A stretch of 64,000 nucleotides of DNA from positions 337,501-401,500 of the forward strand of contig JAQFVV010006623.1 of the NCBI GenBank assembly GCA_028023455.1, read 5' to 3'. Of this stretch, positions 10,756-24,500 are shown in pieces. The DNA is from Epiperipatus broadwayi. Lineage: Eukaryota; Onychophora; Udeonychophora; Euonychophora; Peripatidae. Made by a program: the position numbers and the translations under genes. Every line of letters starts with the position of its first letter. Within the stretch, counting starts at the first letter, position 1. Below the pieces are notes generated by a model. That model did no database searches and was not told the origin of the DNA. It saw only the letters and a list, made by a program, of their open reading frames with translations.

Positions 10756-13577
10756 CAGGCATGGTCAAGATGTCACCCGCGGTCTACTGGTAGCCTGCAA
10801 GGGAAAATAGCCAGGAAGCTGTCAAGAACACTGACAAATTATAGTGATAAATTCAGAGCTGATTTGAATATAAAAAATAAAAAAAGGAAGCGGGCTTTTT
10901 TTCTAATTAGTGATTCTCGGCTTCAACTTATGATAATGTGAAAACCATACACACTACACATGTTTACATTGCATCATTCGATTCAGCATCCATGTTCCTT
11001 TCAAACAATGTAAGTTTCATTTCTCTACGATAATAAAGATTTTACGATGATTTTTCTAAATATTACTTTTTTTTTCAGTTTAGTGAAAAATTTATAATGG
11101 TTATTCAACTGATTCAAGCATTGATTGCAATTTCTCCTCATGGGGTTGATTTCTTAAAAGTAATAGTAATTATATTGTCTAAAAAAAAGAATTAACAAGC
11201 CATCTTTGCTCATAAATACAGAGATTATCTTTACTACACGATCTTTTTTTCTGACGAATTAGATTTTTGATGATTGAACATTATTACTCGATTTTCAGAC
11301 ACTCATAAACATTTTTTTTTTAGTTATTATTTTTAGAAAAATTATTGGAAAAAAATCATTTATGATATTCCATTTATATGTTTTCTTGTCTAAATTTTAA
11401 CCATAAAAAAAAAAAAAAAATATTAAAAGTAAAAATTGCAATAAAATTTAGCCAATTAGATATATATGTGTGACCACAATTATGTATACTAACATGACCA
11501 TTGCGATGTAAATTTTAGAGCTGTGTATCAGATACATAGAGAAGTATAGTAGATAAAACTATTAAGAAATTTTCCAATTACAATTAACATTTAATAATGT
11601 CATTCAAAACTAATAAAGATATTGCAAATGATGGTTCTGTGCAGATAGCTATTAGGAACTGGGTTCAAATTATGGATCTGTGCAGATAGCAATAATGTCC
11701 AAGTGTATCATAATTTTTCATAGATAAAAATACAAATTCTGTTATCTGGTTACTCAAGTTGTGCTCTTAATTCATAATATTCCATAAAGAAAGTACTGTG
11801 TTTCCTGGCTAGGAAAAAGGCAGGGAAGTTTTATTTATTGACTAGAATGCTGATTAGACACAAATTAGTGTTCAGAGACACTGTTTTATTGTTTATTAAC
11901 TGAAATAGATAATGTAGTCTACAAACTTCACCCCACTTATCTTTATTTAGGAGTGTTATTTGGAATACCAATTTCTGCAACATCTTTCTATATTGTTGCT
12001 TTGACCTTGTGATTAGATGAGGAGAAATGATAATGATATACCTAGTTTTATGGATTATCATTGTATTATATATCAGCATGCCTTGTGATCAAAAGTATTG
12101 GAATTTAATCATGTTATGCATGTTGTCTTCAAAATTGTTAATAAAATAAGATCAAAAAGCTTGTTACATCATCACTTCTGAGATTTTCTAAAGGAATATG
12201 AGAGTGAACATACTGACATAAGGTGGTTAAGTCGAGAAAAAATTTTAATCAGATTCAGAGAACTACACAAATAAGATCATTTTTGGAAACTAAAAGTGAT
12301 TCATATCCAGAACTGAATGACAAAGAATGGTTTCTTGACCTCGCTTTTTTCTGTAATATTACAGAAAAACCAAATAACTTAAATATAGAACTACAATGAA
12401 AAGATAAAACAATAATACTTATAATAAATATTTTGAAGTCATTCAAGGAAAAATTAAGTATGTTTGTAATGCAATTGAAGTGTCGTGAATTAAAACATTT
12501 CAAAAATATAGCAGATGAATATAAAGATAGAAATAATCTAATCTACAACAAATATGTTGAAAATATAATATTCCTCATAAAGGAATTTGAAAGAAGATTC
12601 ATGGAATTTGACAAACTTGAAGATATTGCTAGTTTTTTGTCTTATCCATTTAATGTTAACATCAATATTAAATATATCTCTGAGAAATTAAGTGAATTTA
12701 TACATACAGATTCAGCAAGCCTGGAAGAAAAAATATTAAAAGTAATATGCATTTTAAATCAATGGCTTCAAATGAAAGCTTCTGGATATTAATAAGCAAG
12801 GATAAATATCAAATGTTTGGAGAGTTGCTGCATATTTCAATGCACTTTTTGATTCAACATATTTGTATGAATCAGCATTTTCCTGCATGAATGTGATAAA
12901 AACTAAACATAGTTCACAGTTATTGGATATACATTTGGAATTGTGTTTAAGAATTACTTTAAGTTCATACAAGCCAAGTTTTTACAAATTTTCCAAAACT
13001 ATGCAATGCCAAGTGTCATTAAAATAATAAAAAAAAATATTTTGTTTTTACTTTGTAATTTTTTTGTTCGTAAAATTTGCATCTAATTTATTTTAATAAA
13101 ATTCTATAACAATATTTTTTTTTTTCAATATTTTGTTGAATTTTTTTTTTACAATTTAGGACCAGTTCTAGAAAATAATTATTTATTACTAATTCAATAA
13201 TTGTAATTTAAGAAATATTTTATAAAGCGACATGAACAAATTGTAATACCAAAGGGAGCTGAAGTAATTTAATAGTAGTCATAATAAAATATCTTTGACA
13301 GTTCGTATCTTATAAAAAAAAAAAATCATCAGTTTGTAAGTATCTTCTAAAAATGTCACCAATATTTGTAAATATCTAAAGAGCCCTTACAAAAAAAGAA
13401 ACACCAATTCATAAGTACATTCTAAAAAAAACAGGACTTTGAACCATTATTTTTTTTTGTTTGGCAAAAATGCTTTTCCCGGTTTCCAGTTCGAAAGTCT
13501 GAAAAAAAATGTAGTAGCCCTCAGGTATACTTCCACCAAAAAAGTAACCCCCAATGTTTAAAGTTTGGCCACCCCTG
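10756..13577 (+). mobile_element. Complete but decayed hAT transposon, 2.8 kb
   Basis: The left end CAGGCATGGTCAAGATGTCA and the right end TTTGGCCACCCCTG are diverged hAT terminal inverted repeats. A perfect 8-bp duplication, TCCTAAAT, lies at 10748-10755 and 13578-13585, fixing both boundaries. The left subterminal region (CACCCGCGGTCTACTGGTAG) is GC-richer, as is usual for hAT ends of this kind. A broken transposase occupies about 12041-13027. The rest is non-coding and AT-rich, including A/T runs near 11404, 13112 and 13310. The terminal divergence and transposase damage suggest an old insertion. Confidence 0.92.
12041..13027 (+). pseudogene. hAT transposase pseudogene (ZBED/GTF2IRD2-like)
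   Basis: Pieces of a hAT-family transposase follow one another in three frames. At 12041-12250 is a PSFMDYHCIIYQHAL stretch, then HVVFKIVNKIRSK and DIRWLSREK. At about 12262-12400 come FLETKSDSYPELNDKEWFL and CNITEKPNNLNIELQ. At 12433-12792 the frame continues with KSFKEKLSMFVMQLK and FERRFMEFDKLEDI. At 12824-13027 lies the C-terminal dimerisation region, with DSTYLYESAFSCMN, IKTKHSSQLLDIHL and CLRI. This order and wording match the hAT transposases that gave rise to vertebrate ZBED-, FAM200- and GTF2IRD2-type proteins. At least four in-frame stops (including 12076, after YQHAL, and one after ELQ) and two frameshifts (about 12255 and 12790) make it non-functional. The N-terminal BED finger is not recognisable. 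It lies inside the element bounded by the TCCTAAAT duplication. Confidence 0.88.
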
Positions 13578-13585
13578 TCCTAAAT

Positions 13586-16500
13586 GATTAGCTATTCAAA
13601 TATTAACTGAAATATGTAATCACAGCTAACTACATAATTAAAAACAGTTCACATTTTGTATTAAATAGTACACATAATCTTTCAATAGTTATATATACTT
13701 TAGCAAAAAAGTACTGATAATTAATATAACTAATATAATGATTTAGTTTCTAATTACAAAATTATTTACTAGTTTATTGTACTACAAGATTATAACCAGC
13801 CTATGGAAATGTCATTTTTTTAAATTGGTTGCTTTAACAAATATTTTTAAAGATTTAATGTAAATTAAACAAAATTTTAATATATAAATAAATGTGAGAA
13901 ATTCACAATTGAAAAAAAAAATGCTTGGAACAATCCAGTCAGTTTGGCACACTTCAGAAATGTACCAATAAAGCTAAAATAATAAAGCTAAATTAAAATT
14001 TTAAAATATACCTGTTATTTTTGATATGTGAATTTGACGTTATGGACAACTATAAAAATTATGATTTATTAATGGCAGAATTACTTCCTTCACATAAAAA
14101 TACTTTGTAATAAAAATTACAGATTATTAAATATAAAGGGTGGAATTACTTCATTTGCATAAAATACTCATAATATAAACTACAGTTCAGTTAGGTATAG
14201 GTATTTATTTATAAAAAATTTAAACTTTTTTATTTTATTTTTCAATTGTGGATTTGACAGCATTATGAACAAACATAAGTTTTTTTTAATTGGTTATGAA
14301 TTTGACATGTGACAGCTTTATGGACAAACATACAGACTAACATAATACAGTAATAAAATGTTAATTGTTTATCATTTAATTTACCATTTATTGACACATT
14401 ACAGTCTTACAGACAAACATACATTCACATAAACAAACATTCACATGGATTATATAGATGTAGATAATAAATCAGTTACATCATGCAGTAATTAAATGTT
14501 GTTTATCATTTAATTTATCATCTATGTCTTCATATGGATATCAAGTTGTTGGTTTTTTTGTAATCATCGTCCAGTCAGAATTACAAGCTTCTAGAATATT
14601 TCAAGACAAACTGGATGCCACATTATTATTAAAGTCTGTTAATAAGTAGTAAAAATGGAAGAAAGATTAAGCATGAATAAACATTTTATATACTGATAAG
14701 CTCAATTTTGTGAGGCACGGAGAAAAATTGCCACTAACCTTATTGTAGCAAGGTAATGCAGTAAACATTTAAGCCTAGATATGTAAAAAGAGTTATAAAA
14801 TTATTGGAGCTTAAGTTTTTAAAGAATTTTTAAAAGTGAAAATTTACATGGCTAGATCCTTTTTAAAAAAGATAGCAAATGGAATTGGTTTTTAAAACAA
14901 AAAGGAGAATTTAATAATTCTGAAAAATTTTACTCACTGCTGATGCAATTGCAGTTGTTATAATTACTGCCATTTTATCCTTAATGTTAAGGATGAATAT
15001 TCTATAGCTTATACATTACATCACCCTTCCAAAATTGAAAAAACTAACCAACTCAACAAAAAAAGGCATATAAATTGTGTATGCTAGATATCAACATTTA
15101 TATGGATAACAATTTAAGATATTAATGGATCATAGACAGCTCATGGGACTTTTTCTAGAATAAGACCTTTTTTCCATCATTATAACAGAATGAATAGCAG
15201 ATTTATTTATTAAAAAATGATTATAATCTTAACATAAAGAAAGCAGATGATTCTCCTATAAGCCAATGCTTTTTCTTGATGTCAGATTTAAAAAGATGGA
15301 AGAAAAAGGTGTCAATATCACAGATTACTTTAAAGCAATTATAAATAGTAAGACAGGATAATCAGATTTAAAGAAAAATGAGAAGTTAAACTCTACTGTT
15401 AACAGGGCTTGTAAGCTCAAAATTAATAATAATAAATGGATATGGGACTATTGTAAGCAAAAATGGTTAAAGTATTTATTAAACAGCTTAAATTTTAGAA
15501 ATATCTCGTTCAGTGTTGGCAAAGATTTCTGCCTCCAAATGAACTATGTAAGAAAGCATATTCTATTATCAACAAAAGATTTGAAACAACTACAAAATGT
15601 TTATATATATATTTGGCATAGAGTATTTTAATATGAACTTTAAATACAAAAGGTAAATTATATAAAAGAATTAAAGTAATGTATTTTATTTTATAATCAT
15701 GAAGAAGATTGCTAGATATTGGGTATTTAGAAGGAAGAAAAATATACATTGATATAAAAAATTGTTTATATGTGTTAAAATCATATTATAAGAAAACTGA
15801 ATGAAATCAAAAATTGTAAGATAACTATTCTTATAATACCAAATACCATTACAACTAACAAACTTTAGATTCCATCAATTTGGCAGATTTTTACAAAAAA
15901 AAATCTCAAATCTGAAAACGACTACCACATTTATAAACCTTCACCATAGTCAAATAGAAAATCTCATAGTTTTCAATATCAAGAATGGGAACAGGAATGC
16001 TAAATTCATGTAATATGATAACTAAGTTGAAATGTGTGGGTGTGTATATACAGATTGAAAATTCATATTTATGTATACAATAATGTAAAATTAATTGACA
16101 TGTAGTTATGTATACATATATGTACATATTGGGAATTTAACATATTAGAATAAAAAAAAAAAATTATTACTGAAGAATTAAACTACGAATCATTTTGCTA
16201 TATTTTTGAACGTTTTGTTATTTTGGAATATTATAAACTATATACAAAATATTGAAACATCATTTTAAAGTTTGTGATTTTGTGTACAGTCTTAATTAGT
16301 ATAGCAGTTAATAATTTATACATTTATAGACATAGTGATTCATGATTACTATTAAGTAATATCTTCATTAACGTTAATTGCTTTATGACAAAACTCTCAC
16401 TTAAATTTTCTTATGCTGTAACCATCTACTACATTAATATTAATATGCAGATTTAGTTTTAGTTAATTAACCTGCTATATATTGTCATCTCCTATTTCTC

Positions 16501-17144
16501 CATAGATGGATGCTGAACTGTTTATACATTGATCACAATTTTAAAAATGTAAAATTGAAGTATTGATTAAAGACTTGAAATAAACAAATTACCCCAGTAA
16601 AGCAAGTTAACTTGAATTTGATGCTGAATTTTAAAAACTGTAAACTGATTGTTTTGAATGGCATAATTCCAAGAAATGTAACATGAATTCAGTGCAAGAA
16701 TTCTCTTATGAATGTAAATTAAATTATTTAGAAAAATAGTCCTAGAATCTATTGATATCTCTATCTAGAGAATTAACTTAATATTTACATAATTGTTACT
16801 ATTTCTTTCAAATATTAATACATAAATTTAAACTCTTACAACATAAAGTGATAATAGAGATGTTTGCCATGTCTATTGCTTGGATTCAAATTCAGGCTGG
16901 ACTAAAGTTAAAACAAAAATTTTTTCCAGATATAGTCAGGCTTAAAACTTTTTCCTCAGGTAGCTGGCCCATAGCTAATCCAACTATCCATTCAATACTA
17001 GTTAGAAAATGGGTTAGCAAACTAGTTCTAATAGAAAGTAAACAAAGATGGAAAATTTTTCAATTCGTACAACTCTGTGATTGATTATATTGGTGAGAAA
17101 CTTTTACCTTCAGTGGATTGTTTGAAAACTGTTTACCTTATGTG
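13586..17144. other. Intergenic AT-rich DNA with vague repeats
   Basis: No gene is supported. At 14030-14460 there are diffuse repeats of motifs such as TATGGACAA and GACAAACATAC, spaced irregularly, probably a decayed minisatellite or SINE cluster. The frame at 16848-17084 (78 codons) resembles nothing I know. Confidence 0.4.
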
Positions 17145-17186
17145 TATATATATATGTACAATATTTAATATATATATATATGTGTA

Positions 17187-17222
<36 letters not shown>
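17145..17222. repeat. AT microsatellite cluster
   Basis: A pure AT run at about 17190-17221 is preceded by shorter runs. The motif ATGTACAATATTTAAT occurs on both sides (about 17153 and 17220), showing a local duplication across the run. Confidence 0.8.
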
Positions 17223-17226
<4 letters not shown>

Positions 17227-17334
17227 ATATTTAATAAATTTGGTTATAGGGTGGTGAAAGAAACTGATGAAAGAATAATGTTTAATTAAACTAAGTTAAT
17301 AAATAAAAGCTTTGAATAGAGAGAAACAAAATAA

Positions 17335-17790
17335 ATGTATATATTAATTAATTTTGTAGATCTGAAAAGTTAGATTATAGTGGAAATAAATTTCTAAGAT
17401 AAACAGGAATTAGTAATTAAAGTTAAGAGAATTTCATTGTACAATAACTCGATTTATAAGCAGATAACAAAACTAAGTCTAATAATAATTAAATTGTGTG
17501 GGGAAAAATAAATTAATTATTCCAAAAAAGAAAGTAAAGAAAAAAGAAGATAAGAAAACAAAAGAAATGGGGAGGAGTATATAATGCTAAAAAAAAGGGA
17601 CTGGGAGCTCTTGGAAGCTGCATTCTGTTCTGATTCCATGTGTAAGTTACAACGAAGATCATTATCAGTGGATTACATTTCCAGGATCTCTGCTCCTGTA
17701 GGTAACCAAGCTGATTAGAACTTTTATCCCAATCTTATTATTTTATGAAATGCCTCAAGAGGCTCGCCAACAGTTTTGTGCTTTAAAAGA
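17335..17790 (+). repeat. Diverged third copy of the A module
   Basis: This stretch matches 18607-19055 and 20955-21400 with clear divergence and small indels. Shared landmarks are TTTTGTAGATCTGAAAAGTT, an A/G-rich tract with AAAGAAAGTAAAGAAAAA, and CCCAGGATCTC- and GGTAACCAAGC-like sequences. The module is more complex in sequence than its surroundings, but no long frame runs through it. Its function is unknown; it may be the 5' part of a repeat family or an old gene flank. Confidence 0.75.
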
Positions 17791-18261
17791 GATAGACTGT
17801 GTAGTGAAGGTAAAGTACCCATTCATTTACCTAGACTATTTGAGCATTTTTATTCAATTATTCATTTTGTAGGCTTATTAGTTATCCTTTCTCTTTAGAA
17901 TTGTATAAGACTTTCAGCAAGCAGCTGACTTCTAGAACATCATGGCTATGAAACATTTGAAGTAGAACCATTTTTTCTTTCATATGAATTCAAACTCCAT
18001 TATCATAAATGAGCATTCATTGTTGTAACCACTGTCATGCCTTCAATTATTTCATGGTTGCTCTCTAACTCTGGAAAATCACTACTACTTTCTTTAAGAA
18101 TTCCAGGAAAAAACAACTACTTTAATATTTTATATCCACCTTGTTTTACAATAGGATAGGGTGACAAAAGTACAATGATTAAAATTGTTTTTATCTTTTT
18201 AATCTTGTCAAATCACTTTTAGTTAAAAGCTACTTTTGGAATTTTATCAAAGTATAATCTA

Positions 18262-20650
18262 CAAAGATTTTACTTGAAAGAAAAGATTTTTTTTTTTTTT
18301 TTTTTTTTGAAAGAAAAGATTTCTAGAATAGACAATGGATTTTTACAATTATCAGGAAACATGCTTGTTTTTAATTTCAAAATCAGAATTCAATAAAAAT
18401 ATTAGACCTTTTTAAATGTTTATTTCATAATACAATTCTATTTTAAATTTAGATTTATTTAATATTTTACTATGATTATTCCAGGGAGATGTAGGAAATA
18501 CCGACAAAATTTTTGTCTGTTCATTTCTACTTTTCTTTTCAAGTTTATACATATCTGTACACACACACTTTTTTATTGTGTGTCATGTAACACAATTGTT
18601 ACAGAATGCATTAATTAATTTTGTAGATCTGAAAAGTTAGATTATAGTGGAAATAAATTCTTAAGATAAATGGAAAATTAGTAATTAAAGTTAAGTGAAT
18701 TTCATTATACAATAACTATTGATTTATGGGCTGATAATAAAACTCTTATGTCTAATAATAATTAAATTCTTTTAAGCAAAACTAATTAAAGTAAAAATCA
18801 AAAACCTCCAGAAAAGAAAGTAAAGAAAAAAAAAGATAAACCAAAAACAGAGGCAGGTATGTAAAGCAGAAAAAAAGGACTGCCAGCTCTTTGTGGCTGC
18901 CTTCTTCATGCATAAATTGTAGTGAAGATTATCATCGGTAGACTATATTCCCAGGATCTCAGTTCCTGTAGGGTAACCAAGCCAATTAGGACTTTTAGCA
19001 GACTATCGTGGTCTTATTATTTTATAAAACACCTTAAGAAACTTGCTGAGGGTTTTGTGTGCAGGCTTATATATATATTGTAAATATCGGTAAATCTATC
19101 TATATTTTAAAAATCATTTGTTGTTATTAAAAAAAATCTCTTTGATTTGATGTTTATATATGAAGTATTATTATTGTTTATGGTTATTAGTTATAGTTAT
19201 TGTTTGGAGTTATTATTTTATTTATTTGTTGATGGTACATCATTGTGAATATTTAACTATTGTTATTATTATTATTCTTAATGGTGAGATGTTTAATAGT
19301 AATACATATATGTTCTAATTATTATAAATAAATAAGGACATATAAATTGTTGATTATAAAAAGATTATTTTATTTGTGGTGATTATTTAAAAAAATGTAA
19401 TGTTATTATTTATGTATATATACATATATTTTAAAAGCTGTCAAATAAATTTTCGATTTAATATTTTTTTTATATGGTTAATATTTTTTTTTTGAATGTT
19501 AATTGTTTAAAATAAAACATGTGTAACAATGGTTTTCAAAACAGCATTTGCTAGCATGTGGAACAACAGCAACAACAAAAGAGAAGCCATTATTATTAGG
19601 ATAGTGATTAAACAAACAAAAGAATAAAAATTTGTTGTACTTTGTTTCTTTGAAATTGCCATTCTTAAGACTAGTGGAATAAGATAAATTTCTGTAATCA
19701 ATACATAAACATGACTGGCTAATATATATATATATTGCAGCCAAGGGGCTGCACCATTTTCTTTCATTTATTCCAAGGCAGTTTAAAAAGAAAAACTAAG
19801 CAAATTTTAACACATGAATTTCATCGCGTCTGAAGCCGAAATTTGATGTAGCTATCTGGAATCTATAATGGTCAATCTAATAATAATCTGGAGGTAACTA
19901 AAAGTGATTAATACATTGGATTCAACATGTCAATTATTTTTTTTTCAAGGAGAGAAATTTAAAAAGGAAAAATAAAGTATATATGTGCATTTGGAAACTA
20001 TTAATTTTTTCTAACATGACATTTCTTCAATTCAATTTGGCTCTAGAATGCATTCTAATATTAAATGGATAAAGGAATAAAACAATGGAATAAGTTGACT
20101 TTTGAAAGAAAAATAAATAAGTGAACTTTGAAAGGTAGTAAAAAATTTTATATGTATAAATAATATATAAATATATTTTGAGATCGATATTTTTGTTTAC
20201 TTTTATTTTTCATTATAAAAAATAATGTTTTTATAAATATTCAATTCAAGTGTCTTGTTTTCTAACAGCAATAAACATTTAACAGGTATCAAAATTAACA
20301 CTTAAGTAATTTAAAATCTTAAAGTATGGCTTATAAGTTTGGGTTGCATATGAGTTGTTATGTATATTTTAATAAGTAAATTTATATTCACAAATTTTTA
20401 TTATAAAAATTGTTTTATTATTAATTTATGTATTTCCATTTTTTTAAACTTCATATAATAATTCTTATGCAGACCAAAACAATAATTTATATATATTTAC
20501 TGTATATAATTTTTTTTTTTTGAATATCTGAAAAATATAAATATGGATTTGTATTTATATTAATACCTACTTGTTAAGCACAGATATGTCTTTATCTATT
20601 TAATATATATATTTATTGTAAGTATATATGTATATTTATTATTTGGGTTT
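18262..20650 (+). repeat. Tandem duplication, copy 1 (no insert)
   Basis: Positions 18262-20650 are repeated as 20651-26523 at high identity. Copy 1 ends in ATTTATTATTTGGGTTT and is directly followed by the start of copy 2 (TACTTGAAAGAAAAGATT). Inside copy 1 the left half (A module, to about 19076) and right half (B module) join through one 103-bp sequence at 19077-19179. A T-run at about 18287-18308 duplicates the first few bases of this copy. No coding frame is supported; the short frames at 19499-19767 recur in copy 2 but have no recognisable content. Confidence 0.9.
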
Positions 20651-21537
20651 TACTTGAAAGAAAAGATTTCTAGAATAGACAATGGATTTTTACAATTATC
20701 AGGAAACATGCTTGTTTTTAATTTCAAAATCAGAATTCAATAAAAATATTAGACCTTTTTAAATGTTTATTTCGTAATACAATTCTATTTTAAATTTAGA
20801 TTTATTTAATATTTTACTATGATTATTCCAGGGAGATGTAGAAAATACCGACAAAATTTTTGACTGTTCATTTCTACTTTTCTTTTCAAGTTTATACATA
20901 TCTGTACACACACACTTTTTTATTGTGTGTCATGTAACACAATTGTTACAGAATGCATTGATTAATTTTGTAGATCTGAAAAGTTAGATTATAGTGGAAA
21001 TAAATTCTTAAGATAAATGGAAATTAAAGTTAAGTGAATTTCATTATACAATAACTATTGATTTATGGGCTGATAATAAAACTCTTATGTCTAATAATAA
21101 TTAAATTCTTTTAAGCAAAACTAATTAAAGTAAAAATCAAAAACCTCCAGAAAAGAAAGTAAAGAAAAAAAAAAGATAAACCAAAAACAGAGGCAGGTAT
21201 GTAAAGCAGAAAAAAAGGACTGCCAGCTCTTTGTGGCTGCCTTCTTCATGCATAAATTGTAGTGAAGATTATCATCGGTAGACTATATTCCCAGGATCTC
21301 AGTTCCTGTAGGGTAACCAAGCCAATTAGGACTTTTAACAGACTATCCTGGTCTTATTATTTTATAAAACACCTTAAGAAACTTGCTGAGGGTTTTGTGT
21401 GCAGGCTTATATATATATATATATTGTAAATATCGGTAAATCTATCTATATTTTAAAAATCATTTGTTGTTATTAAAAAAAATCTCTTTGATTTGATGTT
21501 TATATATGAAGTATTATTATTGTTATTAGTTGAGTAA

Positions 21538-24500
21538 TTGCTTGTTGGGATAATGATTGGAGATGGTGAGCTCTTGATCTGTGGTAATTTTGATTTAAGG
21601 AATTTAATGGAGAAACCAATAACTTCTAAAGTAGTTGCTGATAATCTTCACAAGGAGATTGAAATGATAGTTGATAAATACACAGATAGTATGTGTGAAT
21701 CTATAAATCGTATACTTGAGAAGAGAAACTAAATAATTGATAAATACACAGATAGTATGTGTGAATCTATAGATCGTATATTTGATAAGAGATTCCAAAT
21801 AATTGATAAATATATCCATGAGTTCGTGAGGTTGATTGAAGAAAGGATGTGGAAAGAAACTCAATTTATTAATAAAAATGTTGAAGATAATAAATCATCT
21901 GTTGAGATAGTTAGTCAAGATGTTACAATAGTAGATGCTAATTTGAAAAATAAATTAGAGGAGAATAATAAATCACAAAATATTGAATCTAAAAGTATAG
22001 AAACTGAATCTAAGCCATCAGTTGAGATAATTGATAAGGATATAGCAAATCATAAAGTATCTTTCAAAGTAAATGATAAATCTGTTAAAGTAACTAGTAC
22101 AGATTTGAAAAAGCGTAAAGAACCTATTAGTTTAATTAGTAAAAGTATGGCAGAAAATAGACAACTTGTTAAAATAATAAGAAAAGCAAATCCACAAGTA
22201 ATTAAGATAGTTAATGAAAATATTAACTTGTATAATAGTTTGACAGAAGCAAATAAAGATACTGTCAAGTTATCTTTTGTTAAATTAGTAGATGATGATT
22301 TAAGGAAAGATGAATCTGTTATTGAATTAACTAGTGATGAAACCCAGTTATCTGTTGAAAAAATTAGTACAGATAGTGAGTTAATTCATGAAGAAATAGA
22401 GATTCAAAAGGAATCTGTTCAATTGGTTACTAAAGAACTAGAAGCAAATATATCGTCTGTTCAGTTGATAGATGATAGGGAAAAAGATAAACCATTGATA
22501 TATTTAATAAATGGGAAAAATTTTAAAAATGAAGAATTAATTAGAAAGATTCTTGAATCGGTTGATGAAAAGATAAAACAGCATAAAGAATCTATTGAAA
22601 TGATTAATAAAGGTGTAGATATGAATGTTGAGATACAGAAGAAAGATCATAGTTGTGTGGAGGTAAAGTTAGATTTTCAGACTATGATAAAAGAAGTAAT
22701 GGCAAAGGAGGTAGAGGCACAATGACGAATAGAAAGAATAGATGAAACGATATTAGAAAATCAGAGATATAGTCAAGTGTTAGAGGAACATAAAATGGAG
22801 ATAAAGAAAAATAATGAATTACAAGAGAGATTACTAAAACAGTTAGGGATAAATTCAAAATCTCAAAATTCTATTGGAGGAAATAGTATCGAATGTTTCT
22901 AGTAAATCGGAAGGAGAGGGCTTGATTTTTCAAAGTCAGAATAATAAAGAGTCTGTTAAAATAATTAATGGAAATAATGAATTATATGATAATATATTAA
23001 AGGAACCCAAGGAATGTTTTAAGTTGAATAATGATATTATAGGAATGAATAAATCCTACAAAAAGTTAGTTTATAAAGAGGATATAGATAAAGTTAAAAC
23101 TTTTGATGAATACTATAGTGAGGATAAAATAGTTGATAGATCCTTAGAAATAAAATTAAATCTCCAAAAGCAATCAGAAGAAGTAGAATTAAGTTGTGAA
23201 AGATTAAAGGACATTGTTCAGAATTTAGGAATTGGATAGTTAGGTTTTCAATGGTTAGACAAGAGTACTCTAGAGTTAAGAGAAATAAAAATGCATTATA
23301 ATAAAATGAATGAAGGTGTTCAAACTTTAGAAGTTGAATTAAGTTCACCAGAAAAGATTAAAATTAGCTCTCAAAAATTACTAGAAAGAACAGAATGTGT
23401 TTCTCAAAGTCAACATAAAGAAAGTGTCATGATAGATCAAAAATATTCTGATAAGTTCTTTTTGTACAACAATTTTAAAAGTAACAATCAGAGTTTTGAT
23501 CAGCAGTTGTTTAGTACGATTCTTCATAGGAGGTGTATGGATCATGTGTATGCATATAACATGGATGGAAGGGATTATTACTATTGTAATAAACTGCTTG
23601 AAAGGCAAAACTTAATATATAAATGTAGTTCTTCTCAATCTATAGCCAATGATGGTAGAGTGCATGCAAAGTGTTTAGTATATAGTAATATGAGTATTGA
23701 ATTCAATAAATTTTGTCTGGATATGACAAATTATCTTAATCATAAGATGTTATCTTATAAAGAACAATATCACGGTAATTTTGTGTGGTACCAAGAAAGT
23801 ATATTTTTAGATATATTAGAGAATAAGTATTTGAATGAGAATTTGTACCATTGTTGCAATAGAAATGACTTATTTTATAAGTATCTCAGCAGGACAAAGT
23901 TGGTAAGATATATCTTATTAAAATTTGATAGAAATAAGAAGGTAAAGAAATCTAAAGAGAATTTTCTTTATGAAAATTGTAATAGAGGGATGAAAGTAGG
24001 TAAAACCAGGGTAAAATTTAAAACTAAAAATATGAGGAAAATTAAAGTAAAATCCAAAGAGTTGAGTAGAGAGAAGATTAAGATAAATTATCTTAAAAGA
24101 AGTATAGACTTTATAAAAGAAATTGGCAAAGCCAAAATTAAACTTAAAATAATAAGTGAGGATGAGATTAGTAAAGATTTTCTTCGAGAAAATATAGCTA
24201 AGGAAAGAGATTTAAGTAAACCTAAAGTTAAACTGAAAAGAATTAATATAGTAATGTTATTGTTGTAAAACAAAATGATTTTCAAGAATTCTTTAATGTT
24301 GAAGTTGTATCACATCAATCTGATTTGCAATTTTTAAAGGATTATTTAAAAAATTTGAATGAATACCATTCAAAATTGCCCAGAGAATTGTTTTCAATTG
24401 AACATAGAACAAGTGAATTAAAACAAAGACTTGCTCAAGCCGATGATATTTATTATGATATTCAAATGAAAGGTAATAGATTATCTGATAAAGTAGCAAC

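Noticed and set aside
19499-19767. 81-86-codon minus-strand frames also present at 25373-25641
   Set aside because: Conserved only because the DNA is duplicated; two frames overlap and neither looks like a protein.
21604-23608. Minus-strand frames opposite the spectrin-like pseudogene
   Set aside because: Shadows of the plus-strand coding sequence; Leu/Ile-rich without motifs.
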